A stretch of 64,000 nucleotides of DNA from positions 2,108,001-2,172,000 of the forward strand of contig JAFFSR010000370.1 of NCBI GenBank assembly GCA_017163975.1, in the 5' to 3' direction. Position 1 is the first letter of the stretch, and each line of letters starts with the position of its first letter. The notes under the pieces were generated by a model, which worked only from the letters and a program-made list of their open reading frames with translations, did no database searches and had not been told where the DNA came from. Positions 11,480 through 24,095 of the stretch are shown in pieces. The stretch is from Anastatus disparis (lineage: Eukaryota > Arthropoda > Insecta > Hymenoptera > Eupelmidae). A program made the translations under genes and the position numbers.

Positions 11480-11870
11480 TTGCCTTCTTCTATCGATTCC
11501 GTCATCGATTGGGAATTTCCGTCGCGACTCGGTCACTTTTATCTTTACCAACGCTTCCTCTTTACTCTCGAGCACGTGTTTCTAATGTTTCGCGTCGTTT
11601 CCCAGTTTCGCTCGTCATCACGTACCACGAGTTTATTGTGTGTATGTACCTATACACCGGGTGCGTGTGTGAGTATAAATGTACATCTGACAGTGCCACG
11701 GCGTGAACGTCGTCATCAAGAACATAAGATGGCGAGGTACAAGAGCACTGTTACAGGTTATGTTTACATGTATGTTTTGTTCTCTTTACACATTGTGTGC
11801 ACTAGTGTTGTAGAGTTTCAGCCTTCATCGTAGCTTAACTCCTAATGAACTATGGATAACCGATGGTGAG
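11480..11870 (+). promoter_or_regulatory. GC-richer island, possible promoter or first exons
   Basis: This block has many more CpG dinucleotides and less A/T than its surroundings and is not a recognised repeat. It includes two splice-donor-like sites: after ACTGTTACAG (GTTATG) and after ATGGATAACCGATG (GTGAGT at ~11861). These features suit the 5' end of a host gene, but no downstream exon was identified. Confidence 0.25.
11729..11833 (+). CDS. Possible small ORF (34 aa), uncertain
   Basis: ATG in a fair Kozak context (AAGATGG). The product begins MARYKSTVTG and continues with a hydrophobic stretch (YVYMYVLFSLHIVCTS) that could be a membrane segment or signal peptide, ending VVEFQPSS before TAG. 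A splice donor may cut it after codon 9, in which case only MARYKSTVT would be coding and the rest intron. No family is recognised. The only support is the GC-rich context. Confidence 0.2.
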   Translation: MARYKSTVTGYVYMYVLFSLHIVCTSVVEFQPSS

Positions 11871-13333
11871 TGTGGTTTCTCCTTCAACACGTGTTTCGTT
11901 TTGAGGTTAAGTTTACCTTTAGCTGTGTCTCTCTCTACCAGTAAGTCGTCTGCTCTTAGTAATTCGCGTGTTCCTCAAAACAAACAACAAGTATAAAAAT
12001 GATTAATTCATTTAATTATCTTAATTAATAATCGGTTTCGTGAGTGCATCTCGGCTCATCTTTCTCTCTTATTCTCTTGAATAAAGTTGTTATTGAGATG
12101 CAATATATGCATCACAATACAGATCAGTCATTCTTAAACAAACGAATGCAAAAGAAAATTGTTTTTTTTTCACCAAAAACAAAACTATTATACTGTTTTT
12201 ATCTCGCTATCATTCTATATTATTTCATTATATTCTTTTATTAATGCAGATTATTACTGCTACCAGCAAAGAAAAAAAACGACCATTTTTGGGTAGTAAA
12301 AAAGCTAAAAAGAAAACATTGGTTAAGTATCACTACTCGGTTTGCTAAACTAATAGATGATTATAAATTTATATTAAGAATATTTTTGAAATTTTCAAGC
12401 ATTAGATAAAATTTTGTACTAATCCAATTGGTCAACATTGGTTGCATTTTCACTTGGTTGTATATAAAAAAAAATTTTAATAGGGTGGTGCAGATGACTT
12501 TATTTTCAGTAATTAAAAAAATCAAAAGTTGTTAATTCAAGTTTTATCAAATTGTGTAATCCAATAATGAAAATAATTTTTTTTGGAACTGATTTTAGAA
12601 AAGAACATTTATCTAGAACGGTTACTATGCTTTTCTTACAAATCTTCAACCAAATATAATTCGTTAGCTTGCCTTAGTTTTAATTGAACCAAGTCTACCG
12701 AAGTTTGTTGATATAAAAATAACACTGCTTTGAAAATAAAAATTTTAATTAAAATAGCTGTTTTATTATACTCCTTTGTAATAAAAAAAAATCCATATTG
12801 GAAGTTTCAACATAGCATAAATGGCAACATGGACAAGCAGGAAATCCTTAGCTTATATTGATGTTTAAATTTATTTTATAAACAAGTTATTGAGTGCTGA
12901 GGCAATTCATTTCTACTGGAGGGTAAATTATCTCCGCTGTATACACCGAGTAATATTATTCTAGAGTTATCTAAAATGAGTCGACCGTTCGACAACCTCA
13001 AGTAACCAACACACCAGTTTACATAGTACGAGGCTACACGTTTTTTAAACGTTTCGAAGTTATGCTGACGCTGTATGTGAATTTCTATTGAAGAGGTATC
13101 ATAATACTCGAGTAGGTAGCTGCGCGTTAGAAAAAGATTTGAGTTTGATTCCCAAGCCTGAAAGAGTTAGATTTTATTTTACTTTGATTTCAATGTGTTA
13201 AATTTGTCTTCATTTACGCTGAAGACTTTTAAACTATATTGTTATAACGGTATTTTATTGTCCTAAAATATTAAATTTCTAAAATTGTTGATGCTGACTT
13301 TGTCTCTCGAATGCAAGTAGAAACAAGAGTTTT
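11871..13333. other. AT-rich stretch, no gene recognised
   Basis: No coding signal. Near 13105-13165 is a weak tRNA-like trace (GGTAGCTGCGCGTTAG, then GAGTTTGATTCCC), possibly an old SINE fragment upstream of the clear one. Confidence 0.4.
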
Positions 13334-13344
13334 AATTTTGACAC

Positions 13345-13771
13345 CAAGCCGGTCTGTGGCACAGTCGGTAAGAGCATTGGATTCGTATTCTCGGGGGGCC
13401 GTGGATCGAATCCCGCTCGCGGCTGTTTTTCAAGCAAGTACCTCTGTTACATGTGCTTTGTTCTTATGAACACAGTTACGAGCTCCGTCGTTAAAGGACG
13501 AAAAGTAACTCAGTTGCTTAAGGCAGCTGGCTTGCGTCCTAGTGGATCGGGATTTGACTCCCTGGAAAAATTGGAAAAAAACAATTTTCATAGTTTTTCG
13601 TAGGGAAGAGAACCCGAAGAACACAAAAACACAAATTAGAGAGTTCCTCGGAACACAAAAATTAATAATAAAAAAGTCCCCTCGAAGCAAAAAAAAATAA
13701 CTAATAAATAAAAATTGATGATGGCTTATGATGATACATCCAAAGGCCAATTAGAGAAGAAGAAGAAGAAG
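13345..13771 (+). mobile_element. Dimeric tRNA-derived SINE with target duplication
   Basis: A retroposed non-coding element moved by LINE enzymes. Unit 1 (about 13348-13425) has A box GTGGCACAGTCGGTAAGAG and B box GGATCGAATCCCGC, closing GCGGCTG. Unit 2 (about 13503-13565) has A box AACTCAGTTGCTTAAGG and B box GGGATTTGACTCCC. An unrelated body follows and the 3' end is an (AAG)n tail. The element is flanked by AATTTTGACAC (13334-13344) and AATTTTAACAC (13772-13782), a 10/11 match, as expected for LINE-mediated insertion. Two different tRNA-like heads in tandem make it a dimeric SINE. Transcription would be by RNA polymerase III. Confidence 0.85.
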
Positions 13772-13782
13772 AATTTTAACAC

Positions 13783-16106
13783 TGCTCGCTTCTGGTGGAA
13801 ATTACTCGGCATGCTAGATAACGTATAGTTGACTCAAGATAATTCGTAATCGATGCAATTTTAAGAAAGTAAATTCTGCTATTACAACTGCTATGAATTT
13901 TGTTTTATTACCCTTGACTTTATATTTTTGTAAAAGACTTATTTTAATTTAATAAAATTCACTGTTTGAAGCACAAATATTCTTAATAATTTAATACACC
14001 GAAACTTTCTGAAAGCGATAATCTTTTCTTTTGAAAGCTCTTAAATCCTAAAATACTTAATTTCTACCGGCAACACAATTAATAACGAAATTTTTTATGT
14101 ATTCGAAAAAATGTGAGAAATTTTCATTACTGCATAGTCCTAGCTTTTCGATTTTATTTTAAAATGAGACGAAATATCTTTATTTCCCACCTTGTGACGA
14201 TAAGTGAGAGATTTTTTTCTCAAAATCATTGTATATTTTACATGCGCGTTTACTCCGTTAAAGCTAATGAAAGTCACTGAATTGGGCTTATTGTACCTGT
14301 GAAATTATTGATCCATACACTAAAAGAACTTTTTGTATGCTGTATACCAAAGCGTGAGGGCGCAGTATACTACAAGTTTACGGGAGACAGAAAAACAAAT
14401 GTTGGCGTTTTAAAAGCCAACCGATATCAGCCAGCCGAGCGCGTGCAACTCATAAGTAACTTTTGGCATTCAAAACGCCAACATCTGTATTACTGTTCGC
14501 CGCTGAGTATGAGCGGACTATATACCTCCCCTCTTGGTCGGCAGTTCGCTAAGACATCTATCCGTGTACTTATTAGGACTATTTTTTTGTTAAAATGATC
14601 CTTATTTTTATAAAGATTTTGAAATTTTTACTTGATTCAGTATTATCTATTAAGGTTAATAATATTTTTAAAAAAATGAAATTATATGATATACATGCAT
14701 TATAATGAGTACCGATACTATACTCGTCATGTATGCTGTGCCAGCTGATAGGTGAGAGTAGCACGCGTTGGACTAGGATAACCACGTGCGAGGTGTCTTG
14801 TGCCGGCTTACATGAGGTCTATGCAACCGAGTCGCGCGCAGGTAAGAAAGATAGAAAGAGAGAGGAGGGTAGCTCACTTTTTCTATCTCATTATTATTCG
14901 TACCACCATTGTAAGCCTTGATAGCTTTTTGCCGCGCTCTCTCTGATAAAAAGTTTTATCGCTTCAATCAATAAAATATATATAGGCTACGCTTTTTACA
15001 GTATTGTGTAAGTGTGTCTATTAGTGGTGTCAAATACTTGTGTGTGTAGACGGATCGCTGCACACAATATTTGACACAAAATCTTTATTTGATTTTAGTG
15101 GAACCACCTACACAACAATGCGGTATATAGATAGCAGTGCGTAAGAAAGAGACAGCGACCAGGCTTTTTCCCTATCTTCTCTTTGTGTTCGATTGCGTGC
15201 GTTCGCCAAATTAAATAAGATACGTTGGTAGCAACCTCGTATGCGTTTGCGGATAATATTTAATTGTATTTTGGCAGCGCTTTTATTAGTTGAATTATTA
15301 ATCTATTGGTTAGATTCTATAAGCTCGGCCTTAGTATTAAATTCAATATCTTTTACCTTTGTTTTATTTTCCTTACTTTTAATAAACCCAGTCATTTATT
15401 TCACTTTTAAATAAAGCTTTGTTGTCATTTATTTTGTCTAGTGTAGTAAAGATTTACCACGCCCATGTACCTAATATTACATATTGTACATTTGATTTAT
15501 TTCATATACAACTGGTAATTTACACGCTTTTGTAGTAACAAAAGCAATGGCACAGTTGATTATCATATTTGATTTTGTAATTGAAGTACGAGTTCTGAGC
15601 GGCTAGTGCAAGTGATCAGCTGATCACATTATAACAGGTGAGATACTTGTAACATAAGCGGTTACAAGCATATATCATTTAATTTAATTATCAAACTGTT
15701 ACCGCATATAGTTCACAGTACATAAACAGCATGTTGAAATTTTCACATATGTATTTTTGCTATTGGTTCAGCCCAATGAACCCCAAAACGAGTTACGACG
15801 CTTTCATTAAAAATTTTAGTAAATAACAACAAAAGTTATATGTTATCAGAGAAATAGTTTTGGTTGTATTTTTTTACTTAAACAAAAAAAATGAATTACT
15901 TTCAAAAACAAAACTATCTTTTAATACCAATGAAAATAATTTATTTATCTTAAATTGAAAATTATTTTTAATCATTGCCTTTTGAACATAAATACTAAAT
16001 TCAGATTTATTAAGAAATTTTGTTGCATGGCTTTCTTCTGAATTGAAAGCAACTATTATTGATAAAGTTTTTACTGCCTATTACAATACTTACTATTACA
16101 AGGTAT
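13783..16106. other. Mixed region, no gene recognised
   Basis: 14290-15250 is somewhat GC-richer, with CpG and several direct and inverted short repeats (for example TTTGACAC and GTGTCAAATA around 15030-15080). No frame shows coding character and no splice pattern could be followed. Confidence 0.35.
14399..14484. repeat. Imperfect hairpin
   Basis: ATGTTGGCGTTTT (14399-14411) is the reverse complement of AAAACGCCAACAT (14472-14484), with TAAAAGCCAA pairing partly inward with TTGGCATT. The loop is about 35 bases. Confidence 0.75.
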
Positions 16107-16795
16107 CCCTATTGAAAATAATGACGTCTTTGGACGTGTCTGGATTTGGAACAAAAAAAGACGTCTTTAAAAGACGTCTTTTGAAGACGTCTTTTAAATC
16201 AAAACGTCTTTTTTATCAGAATTTTTAAAAAAGTACTTACTAAAATGTTCCAAAAAAGTATTATTTTATTACGTTATTATTTTTAATAGGGTATTTTTCT
16301 TTAGGAATATAGAAACAAAATAAGCATCAGCTCTCTGCAGACCGAAAAGCTTGAGCGAACAAACTGGAAATGTTATAACCTTATATACCCGCGTCACTGA
16401 AATTTTCGTAGGAGTTCGCGTATTAAGAAAAACGCCACCTAACAGTCAAAGACAGAATTAATAGTCGATTCGAATAATTTTTTCAGTAGTTACATTTTTA
16501 ACTGTGAGGTGCCGTTTTTCTTAACTTTGCAATCCCTTATCCAAATTTCAGAGATGCAGGTATATGAGGTTATAATTTTGCGTGTTTATTCACAGTTGAA
16601 AATCAGTATGCATACTTTAATTACGTACTTAAAGTATATACACTTTAGCTTAAGTACGTTCTTTTTTGAAACATTTTAGTAGGTATTATTTTTAAAATAT
16701 TGATAAAAAAGACGTCTTTAAAAGACGTCTTCAAAAGACGTCTTTTTTTGTTCCAAATCCAGACACGTCCAAAGACGTCATTATTTTCAATAGGG
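16107..16795. mobile_element. 689-bp foldback rich in GACGTC
   Basis: The terminal repeats CCCTATTGAAAATAATGACG and its reverse complement close the element. Just inside each end are clustered palindromic GACGTC hexamers spaced by T/A runs (AAAAGACGTCTTTT units), and the interior is also imperfectly mirrored. No coding sequence. Flanking bases suggest AT on both sides but the duplication is not certain. Confidence 0.8.
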
Positions 16796-17193
16796 ATGCA
16801 TATTTTCGTGTTTCTGCATTATCCCTTATATACATACATATACATACATATCTTTGCATATATAGTCTATTGCTATTGGATGTGATAAGACACATTTTAG
16901 TTTAGAATAAGCTTTAACCTGCACAAATTTTGCCAATTTTTATTAATATCGAAAATCTTGCACTGCTAACCAGAGTTGAAGCGAAGAGCAATCTTATAAA
17001 TCAAAATTGATATTCTTTCGATAATATAGTTGGCAATAAAGAAAAGTAATGGAATTCATTTTTCCCCCACTCGACAAAAAGATTGCTTTTATGAGTTTGT
17101 TAAATTTTGAAATGTTCAATTTTTAGATGTTTAAGGTAAATAACCAAAATTATCCCGTTTCTTGACTGTAAATTATTATAAAAATCATTAATT

Positions 17194-18182
17194 GAAGGCC
17201 CGGATGCCATAAGGGCATTTACGCTCGGAGCGCGCAAAACTTAAGTCACTTGGTAGTAAAAATTTCATTTTCTTCAAATAAATTTCAAAAAATTTGACGT
17301 TGTAAAACTCATCATGCCGCATCTTTTTTATATTAACAGTTTTTTTATAAAATTTTTATTTTTCAAGAAAAAAATTAAAAACAAGAAAATTTTTTACATT
17401 AAATTTCAATACTTTTTTAAACTTAAATCGTTGTAATTCGAGTAAATATTAACCGATTTCGCTGAAATTTGAAATATATTTTCTAAATATCATAGCGAAA
17501 CTTATGATGATTATAAAAAATGTTGATTCTCAAATTTTTAGTCGTAATTGTTTATTAATTAATACAAATTACAAATTGTGCGTTTATAATGTACTCGAGA
17601 AAAAAATATCGAGGGAACTTTCAAGTACAAGAAACTTGTAGCGAGAAAGTTTTTGGTTTTTGTATAAAGAAGATTTGTGGAAAGTTTCTAATCGATTGAT
17701 AAATAATTAAAAAAGATATAACGACATTTACAAGTAGCGCGCATGCGGTCGAGCGCTGCAGTTTTCTTATAAGTTAGATTCTCAGTGAATATTACGTCAA
17801 TTAAATGACTCTTGGTAATATTATTTGGAAAAAGCAATAATACAAATATAACAATATGATATTTACTAAAAGTAAATAAACATATAAATAAACAAACAAA
17901 TAAATACACAAACAAAAAACTGTAATATAATTATTTAATAATTAAGTAATTACATTACAGATTTTTGTTTAATACTGATTTTTTGATTGTTTCAAAGGAT
18001 TTCTTTTTTATTTTGTCTGTTAAACCTTTTTTTCTTCCGCATTAGTAATATGAGTTTTCTAAAATACAAAATGTCATATTTTTAAACAATATAATGTTGG
18101 GATTTATATTTATAAAAGTAAACATATATGCGTGTGTACGTTCACTCTTCTTCTATATAAACATTATTATGAAATTTGTTCG

Positions 18183-18230
<48 letters not shown>

Positions 18231-19433
18231 GATTTAGGCAAGTGCTGTGGTCTTAACATATAGGAATATTTTGCTACCAGTCTTCTTTTGTTTAACGTTT
18301 AGACTTGTGAAATTGTACACCATGGGGAATAATGGAATCAAAAAACGATCAAAAAAGAACAAGAAATGATACATCGTTCTTTTCCGACTGTTTTTTGATT
18401 CCATTATAAGTATAAAATAATTTTCATTCCTCGTAATGAACAATTTTACAAGTCTAGTCGTTATACAAAAGAAGACTGGTAGCCAAATATTCCTAAAAGT
18501 GAACGTACATACGCATAAATGTTTACTTTTATAAATATAAATCCAAACATTATATTGTTTAAAAATATGACATTTTGTATTTTAGAAAACTCATATTACT
18601 AATGCGAAAGAAATAAAGGTTTAACAGACAAAATAAAAAAGAAATCCTTTGAAACAATCAAAAAATCAGTATTAAACAAAAATCATCATTAAATAATTAC
18701 ATTACAGATTTTTGTTTATGTATTTATTTGTTTGTTTATTTATATGTTTATTTACTTTTAATAAATATCATATTGTTATATTTGTATTATTGCTTTTTCC
18801 AAATAATATTACCAACAGTCATTCAGTTGACGTAATATTCACTGAGAATCTAACTTATAAGAAAACTGCAGCACTCGACCGCATGCGCGCTACTTGTAAA
18901 TGTCGTTATATCTTTTTTAATTATTTATCAATCGATTTGAAACTTTCCACAAATCTTCTTTATACAAAAACCAAAAACTTTCTCGCTACAAGTTTCTTGT
19001 ACTTGAAAGTTCCCTCGATATTTTTTTCTCGAGTACATTATAAACGCACAATTTGTAATTTGTATTAATTAATAAACAATTGCGACTAACAATTTGAGAA
19101 TCAACATTTTTTATAATCATCATAAGTTTCGCTATGATATTTAGAAAATATATTTCAAATTTCAGCGAAATCGGTTAATATTTACTCGAATTACAACGAT
19201 TTAAGTTTAAAAAAGTATTGAAATTTAATGTAAAAAATTTTCTTGTTTTTAATTTTTTTCTTGAAAAATAAAAATTTTATAAAAAAACTGTTAATATAAA
19301 AAAGATGCGGCATGATGAGTTTTACAACGTCAAATTTTTTGAAATTCATTTGAAGAAAATGAAATTTTTACTACCAAGTGACTTCAGTTTTACGTTCTCT
19401 GAGCGTAAATGCCCTTGTTGCATCCGGGCCTTT
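17194..19433. mobile_element. 2.2-kb foldback, GAAGGCCCGGATGC ends
   Basis: Left end GAAGGCCCGGATGC and right end GCATCCGGGCCTTT are inverted, and both arms remain near mirror images to the centre (~18.3-18.4 kb). The arms include TAGCGCGCATGCGGTCGAG and its reverse copy. Possible 4-bp duplication AATT (17190-17193 and 19434-19437). It is non-coding: the long frames inside the two arms are reverse images of the same sequence. Confidence 0.85.
18184..18229. repeat. (TA)n microsatellite in the left arm only
   Basis: The run has no counterpart at the mirror position near 18.5 kb, so it expanded after the arms formed or was lost from the right arm. Confidence 0.9.
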
Positions 19434-21289
19434 AATTATAAACTTTGAAATTTTAATATTTTAAACCAATAATTTATTACCGATTAAATCAAATTCAATG
19501 CATTGACGAGAAACAAAATTTTCTATTTTGAATAATGTCCAAAATTCGGACTTTATTGATTTGAGCAGATACAGCATCTTATTAGTTTTCTTTTTCTTTT
19601 AAATATAACTGTATTTCAATTTATGCGACACAAAAAAACTTTTAACAATATTCTTGAAACTAAACATTTATTTATCATCAACAAGAGATTGAAAATTCTA
19701 GCAAATTGCTTAATTTTATTTTAAATTGAGTAAACGTTTGTTCTTAAAATTCTGATAGAAATAATTTTCTACTATTACAAAATAGTTATTACTTCAATCT
19801 CAACTCGTTTATACATGTTTACTTTAAATCAATTCTAAAAATTAAAGTGGTATTGAAAATGCCAAAAGTTATTAATTTCAATTGTGTCATGTTTCTTGTT
19901 ACAATATTTAAACTTATGCAAACAATTTATTGTATCTCTATTTATCTACAAAACCAAAACTTGAGACGAGTCAAAGTGTATGTCAAAATGCTATAGAATA
20001 CTTGATTTTTAATCTTTAATTTGTTTAAAAATCTACTCGAATTTTGTGACTGTTGCATTCTGTTTCAAACGTTTCAATTTTAATTTTTAGAATAGGTTGT
20101 ATTGTTATTTTAAAAATTCGCTTTCAATTTACAGTTTATCTTTATTTTCTAATGTTACGCAAAACACGACTGTTGAATAATTTTATCAATTTACGCTTTA
20201 GTAAAATTTATTGTAGTCTTAGTTAAAAATGCTTAGTTAAATTTCACTTTTCTTTTATATTCACTTTTTTTTTTATAAAATAGACATAATGGACGAAAAT
20301 TACGGTTATAATTTTTACTAATTCGAGTCTCTCGTCTTGCTTCTAAAATTTTTGGCTTTCAATGAACATTTTCTCTTATGAAAAAAAATGATTGTTGTCT
20401 TGATTAAATCTCTCTTTTTTTTACCCGTTAATACTACTCGTATAATTTTCCTTAGACAAAGAAATGGTTTGTTTTGGCCGATTATTAATATTCACATTTC
20501 ATTTAATATCTTATTCGCAATTTTTATCTATGAATTTGCAAATACATTTTAATCCTTTTAACTTTCATCTTCCTAACATGACAATCTATACTTTTTTTTT
20601 CTTTTCTTTAGACGCGACTTTAGTCACCTATTTATATCTTTTTAAATGATCTTTTATTTGCAAGGAATTGATTTCATTGTTTTTCTATACCGATTCGAAC
20701 TTAATTATATTCACAACTCAAATGAGAAAAAAAATACACTTTTCCATTTTCGAGTTTGTATTTTCTATTAGATCAAACATTTTTACAACTATTCTTAGCA
20801 TAATCATAATACAATAATAAAAATCATAAAATTTCAAATTTCTATTTTTCTGTTCAATTCCCAAAACTACATATCTAAAATTTATTACACTTTTCTTAAA
20901 AATAAACAAAACCAAATGGATGCTTAATAAAAATTTTCTAAAAGTTTATACAAATTTGACATTACATTAAATTATTATCTTTTTACTTTTTTCCCCTTCT
21001 AAAGGTAGATAATCCAGACTAAATCCTAATTTAGCTACGCTGTACTAAGTTTTGATAATGAATATTAAATAAACAAAAAAATAAACCTTTATAAATCCAA
21101 CGGCGGTTCCTGGTCCCCTCGCTGGCTGGCATAATTGTGAGAAACAATTCTACACTCACGGAAATTTAAAGTGAAAGAATATAAAAAGCTAAAGTTTCAA
21201 GAGAAAATCAACAAACGAACCCGTGCTTCTAATGGAAATTTACACTAATTAAATTAAAATAACTTAGAAGCCACCGCCGTATAACCTGA
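19434..21289. other. AT-rich stretch, no gene recognised
   Basis: Extremely AT-rich and free of obvious long inverted repeats, unlike its surroundings. It could be a long UTR or intron of whatever the GC-rich island at 21.3 kb belongs to, but nothing proves it. Confidence 0.35.
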
Positions 21290-21319
21290 GCCTTGGTACT
21301 AGCCCTTGTTGTAAAACGT

Positions 21320-21529
21320 CTACCTCGGTGATGACTTCCATCCTTTGCTAGTTACTATCTGTTCTCTCCCTTTCTCTCTTGCCAGAGCTGGAGGTGCTGG
21401 CGACTCGGTGCTGCTGCTGCTTGGGCTAGGGTCGACGGCGATCTGTTGCTCAAACCGGCCGATCTTCAACGAGAGAACTTGCTCCGCTTCCACTTCAAAC
21501 TTGAAGGAGGAGTGGAGCGAGAACTCCCA
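21320..21529 (-). CDS. Candidate host exon in a GC-rich island, uncertain
   Basis: On the minus strand one frame is open for 69 codons directly after a TAA. It reads EFSLHSSFKFEVEAEQVLSL, then KIGRFEQQIAVDPSPSSSST and ESPAPPALAREKGREQIV, a composition much more protein-like than random AT-rich sequence: an amphipathic acidic start, a Ser/Pro linker and a basic end. A donor-like CCGAG/GTAGAC lies at its 3' end. The acceptor is unclear because there is no good pyrimidine tract. The plus strand also has a 62-codon open frame here with a Leu-rich stretch. No family recognised; it may be an exon or just a GC-rich promoter region. Confidence 0.25.
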   Translation of the reverse strand, partial: WEFSLHSSFKFEVEAEQVLSLKIGRFEQQIAVDPSPSSSSTESPAPPALAREKGREQIVTSKGWKSSPR

Positions 21530-22470
21530 TTAGTCAGTTGTGTCGTGATCATGCATGACGTACGGCGTTTGAAGCCTCACGTGTGCATGTTCTAACGCAT
21601 CGGCCAGTTTATAACGACTGTTTTAGTTCGCAGAAAACACTACTCGATATTCTCTTATCGAGCTAGTTCTCCACGAAATAAAGTAAAGAAATAAAAAAAT
21701 AAAAAGTATGCTATGATTTTATTTAACCATACAAAATTAAATAAAAATTTTAAAATTTTTTAAAATTTCCAAGTGGCAATTTTCATCACTTAACAGTATC
21801 AATAAAACTAGAGATTCCCCAGATGATAAATCGAAAAAAAAGAAACCAAAACAATTTCAAAAATATACTTAGCACGTGGGATTGTATTAAATAATTATTA
21901 ATACAATACACACGAATTGAAAAACTTGCTAGTTATTTAGAAACGCACATACATACATATACAAGAATGAGCCGAATGCAAAGCAACTGATTCATCGTTC
22001 AAAGCATCTCTCACGCCATTAGTCCGTATACGCGTATGCGCGCTGCCACACTTATATGCTTTAACAATATGAAATACGTAATTCTAAAAATAATTTTTTT
22101 TATTTCTTGATAAAAAATTTGATTACAGGCTTGAGAGCGAAAGGGAAAGAAAAGTTTGGGTGTAGGTTCTTTATATTCATTTCGTAATTTATAAAGTAAA
22201 AAAATGAGCGGTAGATTCAAGTCAAGTCTCCAAGTCCCTGGTACAAGGGGCAAATAAATTTTCTTTCTTTGTTCGTGTGCTGTTAAAGAAAGAAATCAGT
22301 AGAGTAAGATAAAAGCTGGAGAGAAAGTGCAGCAGGCTTGAAATTGAGAAGAGGCTGATTTTATTCAGATTCATGCAAACTGTCACGGATCGAATTTTTT
22401 TTTCGGCTGAAAACTATGTGGATATGTTCTAATACTCAAGAGAAGATGTGGAGACCCCGAAATACGGCTT
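21530..22470. other. AT-rich stretch, no gene recognised
   Basis: The first ~130 bases remain GC-richer (CACGTG E-box near 21579) and then the composition falls back to AT-rich. No features seen. Confidence 0.35.
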
Positions 22471-23476
22471 CAAAAATTTTTTTTTACGACGCTATAGCCT
22501 ATTTTGTATTTAATGTTAAAATGAAAAGTGAAAAAAATGAAAATTGACCTCCGTATTCGAAATGCTCTATCTTCGTCAATTTTTACTTTTTGAGACGAAT
22601 TTTTTTTATAAATGTGAAGAATACAGTCTAGTTTTAAGTGTCGTTCCGATTTTTGCAATGCAAGTTCATTCCTCCGAGCTATTCATGAAAAACCTAGAAA
22701 AAACGATTTTTTTAAAATGCAATTTTCTCAAAAACTATATTTTTTTTTTAATTTTTATATGTTTTTATACGTAAAAAATGCTAACTTTTAGGATAGGTGA
22801 GAATATGCTATTTTGCCATCTTTTTTTTAACAGGTTTCCGAACTTTTTTTTATATTTTCCATTTTATAGCATTGATCATATGGCATATCGTACCATTTTT
22901 CCCACTACTACGTCTTCTTACGATTTGTTTATGCCTTTATTTATTAATGTAATAAAAATATTAACAAAAATCTTTAAAATAAACCTTCGATCAAGTTTTT
23001 GGATCAATTAGAACCAAAGTTATGACGATTTTAAGTTTATGAAAATAGATAAATTAAAAAATTTTTTTTCAATTATAGAATGTCAAGACCATGTACTTTT
23101 CCAATAATTATGCTCTTTCACTATTCGTTCACTGTTCTATTTATAAGTATATTGTTAGTGTGCAAAAACCTTCAGAATGAGCCATTGTTAAATTTTTTGG
23201 TCAATTAGAACAAAAGTTATACCAATTTTAATTTTGAAAATGTGTTCAAAAATAAATAATCATCTATTCAGTTTGAATTTCGCACCTGCGAGTGAAAATC
23301 AGTTTCAAAGTAGTCGGTGCATGCCGCCGCTAGGTAGCAAAGTAGCGTTTCAAGCGCATTCATTAGCAATATAGCGCATCGCAGTAGATAAGAAGAGATC
23401 GCATTGAAAAGCAAATCGTCTAACTTTTATAATCTTTTTTTTTTTTGCTTTACTAAAAGATTTTGAGTAAATTACA

Positions 23477-24095
23477 ATGGCATCGTCACTGGCTAAGATA
23501 AAGACTTAAAAAAAGGCTCACAAAAGCTATGTATCATTCCTCTAAAAATCCATTCAGAGAATTCAGCAATATAACGGAGTTTTTGCAGCGCTTGTATTCA
23601 AAGATTTTGATATCTAGAGAAGATAAAGTTTGCGCTGCATGTTATAAATTATTCTTAGAAGAAGTAAAGAATGTTATACCCTCTTCATCTAATTGTAGCA
23701 GTCAACAATCTTTAGAAGAAATTAATGATGGCGAGATTGTGGTGCATGAGCTTAGCGAAACCGCAAATAAATTGAATCTGAAGATTTTACCTATCAAGAT
23801 GTCTAAAACTCTTAATGTAGAGATGCGAAAATTGTATGCTATTTGAAAAAGAAAGCCAATGAATTATGCATTTAATTCTCAAGTAGCTAGTAAGATGAAA
23901 TTTTATGATATGACGAATTTGCCTAAATTGAATGAAAGCATCGAATGTAAAATATGTGATAAGTGGTTTGAAAATATTAAAAGGGTCTTATAAAATTGTT
24001 CAAGTTTTTCCGAAAAAGTGCGGCTATTAACCCTCATACTAACTGATTTTTCCAAAGAATATTTATTATCAGCTCTGCCAGGCGTAACTACATGA
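23477..24095 (+). pseudogene. DDE-like transposase, N-terminal part (decayed)
   Basis: The likely start is ATG at 23477 (MASSLAKIKT) followed by an early stop. A shifted frame then reads SKNPFREFSNITEFLQRLYS, KVCAACYKLFLEE (CxxC zinc-like) and runs to TGA after MRKLYAI. In the same frame it resumes KRKPMNYAFNSQVASKMKFY and IECKICDKWFENIKRVL (a second CxxC), passes a TAA, and ends FSKEYLLSALPGVTT at the insertion. Two CxxC pairs suggest an N-terminal zinc-binding region. Several stops show decay. I recognise the overall type as a transposon protein common in arthropods but cannot name its superfamily. Confidence 0.7.

Noticed and set aside
13348..13425. Genuine tRNA gene
   Set aside because: The acceptor stem and anticodon arm do not pair properly, and it is followed by a second tRNA-like unit and an AAG tail inside a target duplication, so it is a SINE.
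17688..19068. Matching protein-like frames on opposite strands (both containing YLFVCLFICLFTF) near 17.7-17.9 and 18.7-19.1 kb
   Set aside because: They are the two mirror arms of one palindrome read on each strand; the hydrophobic runs come from AT-rich repeats, not a gene.
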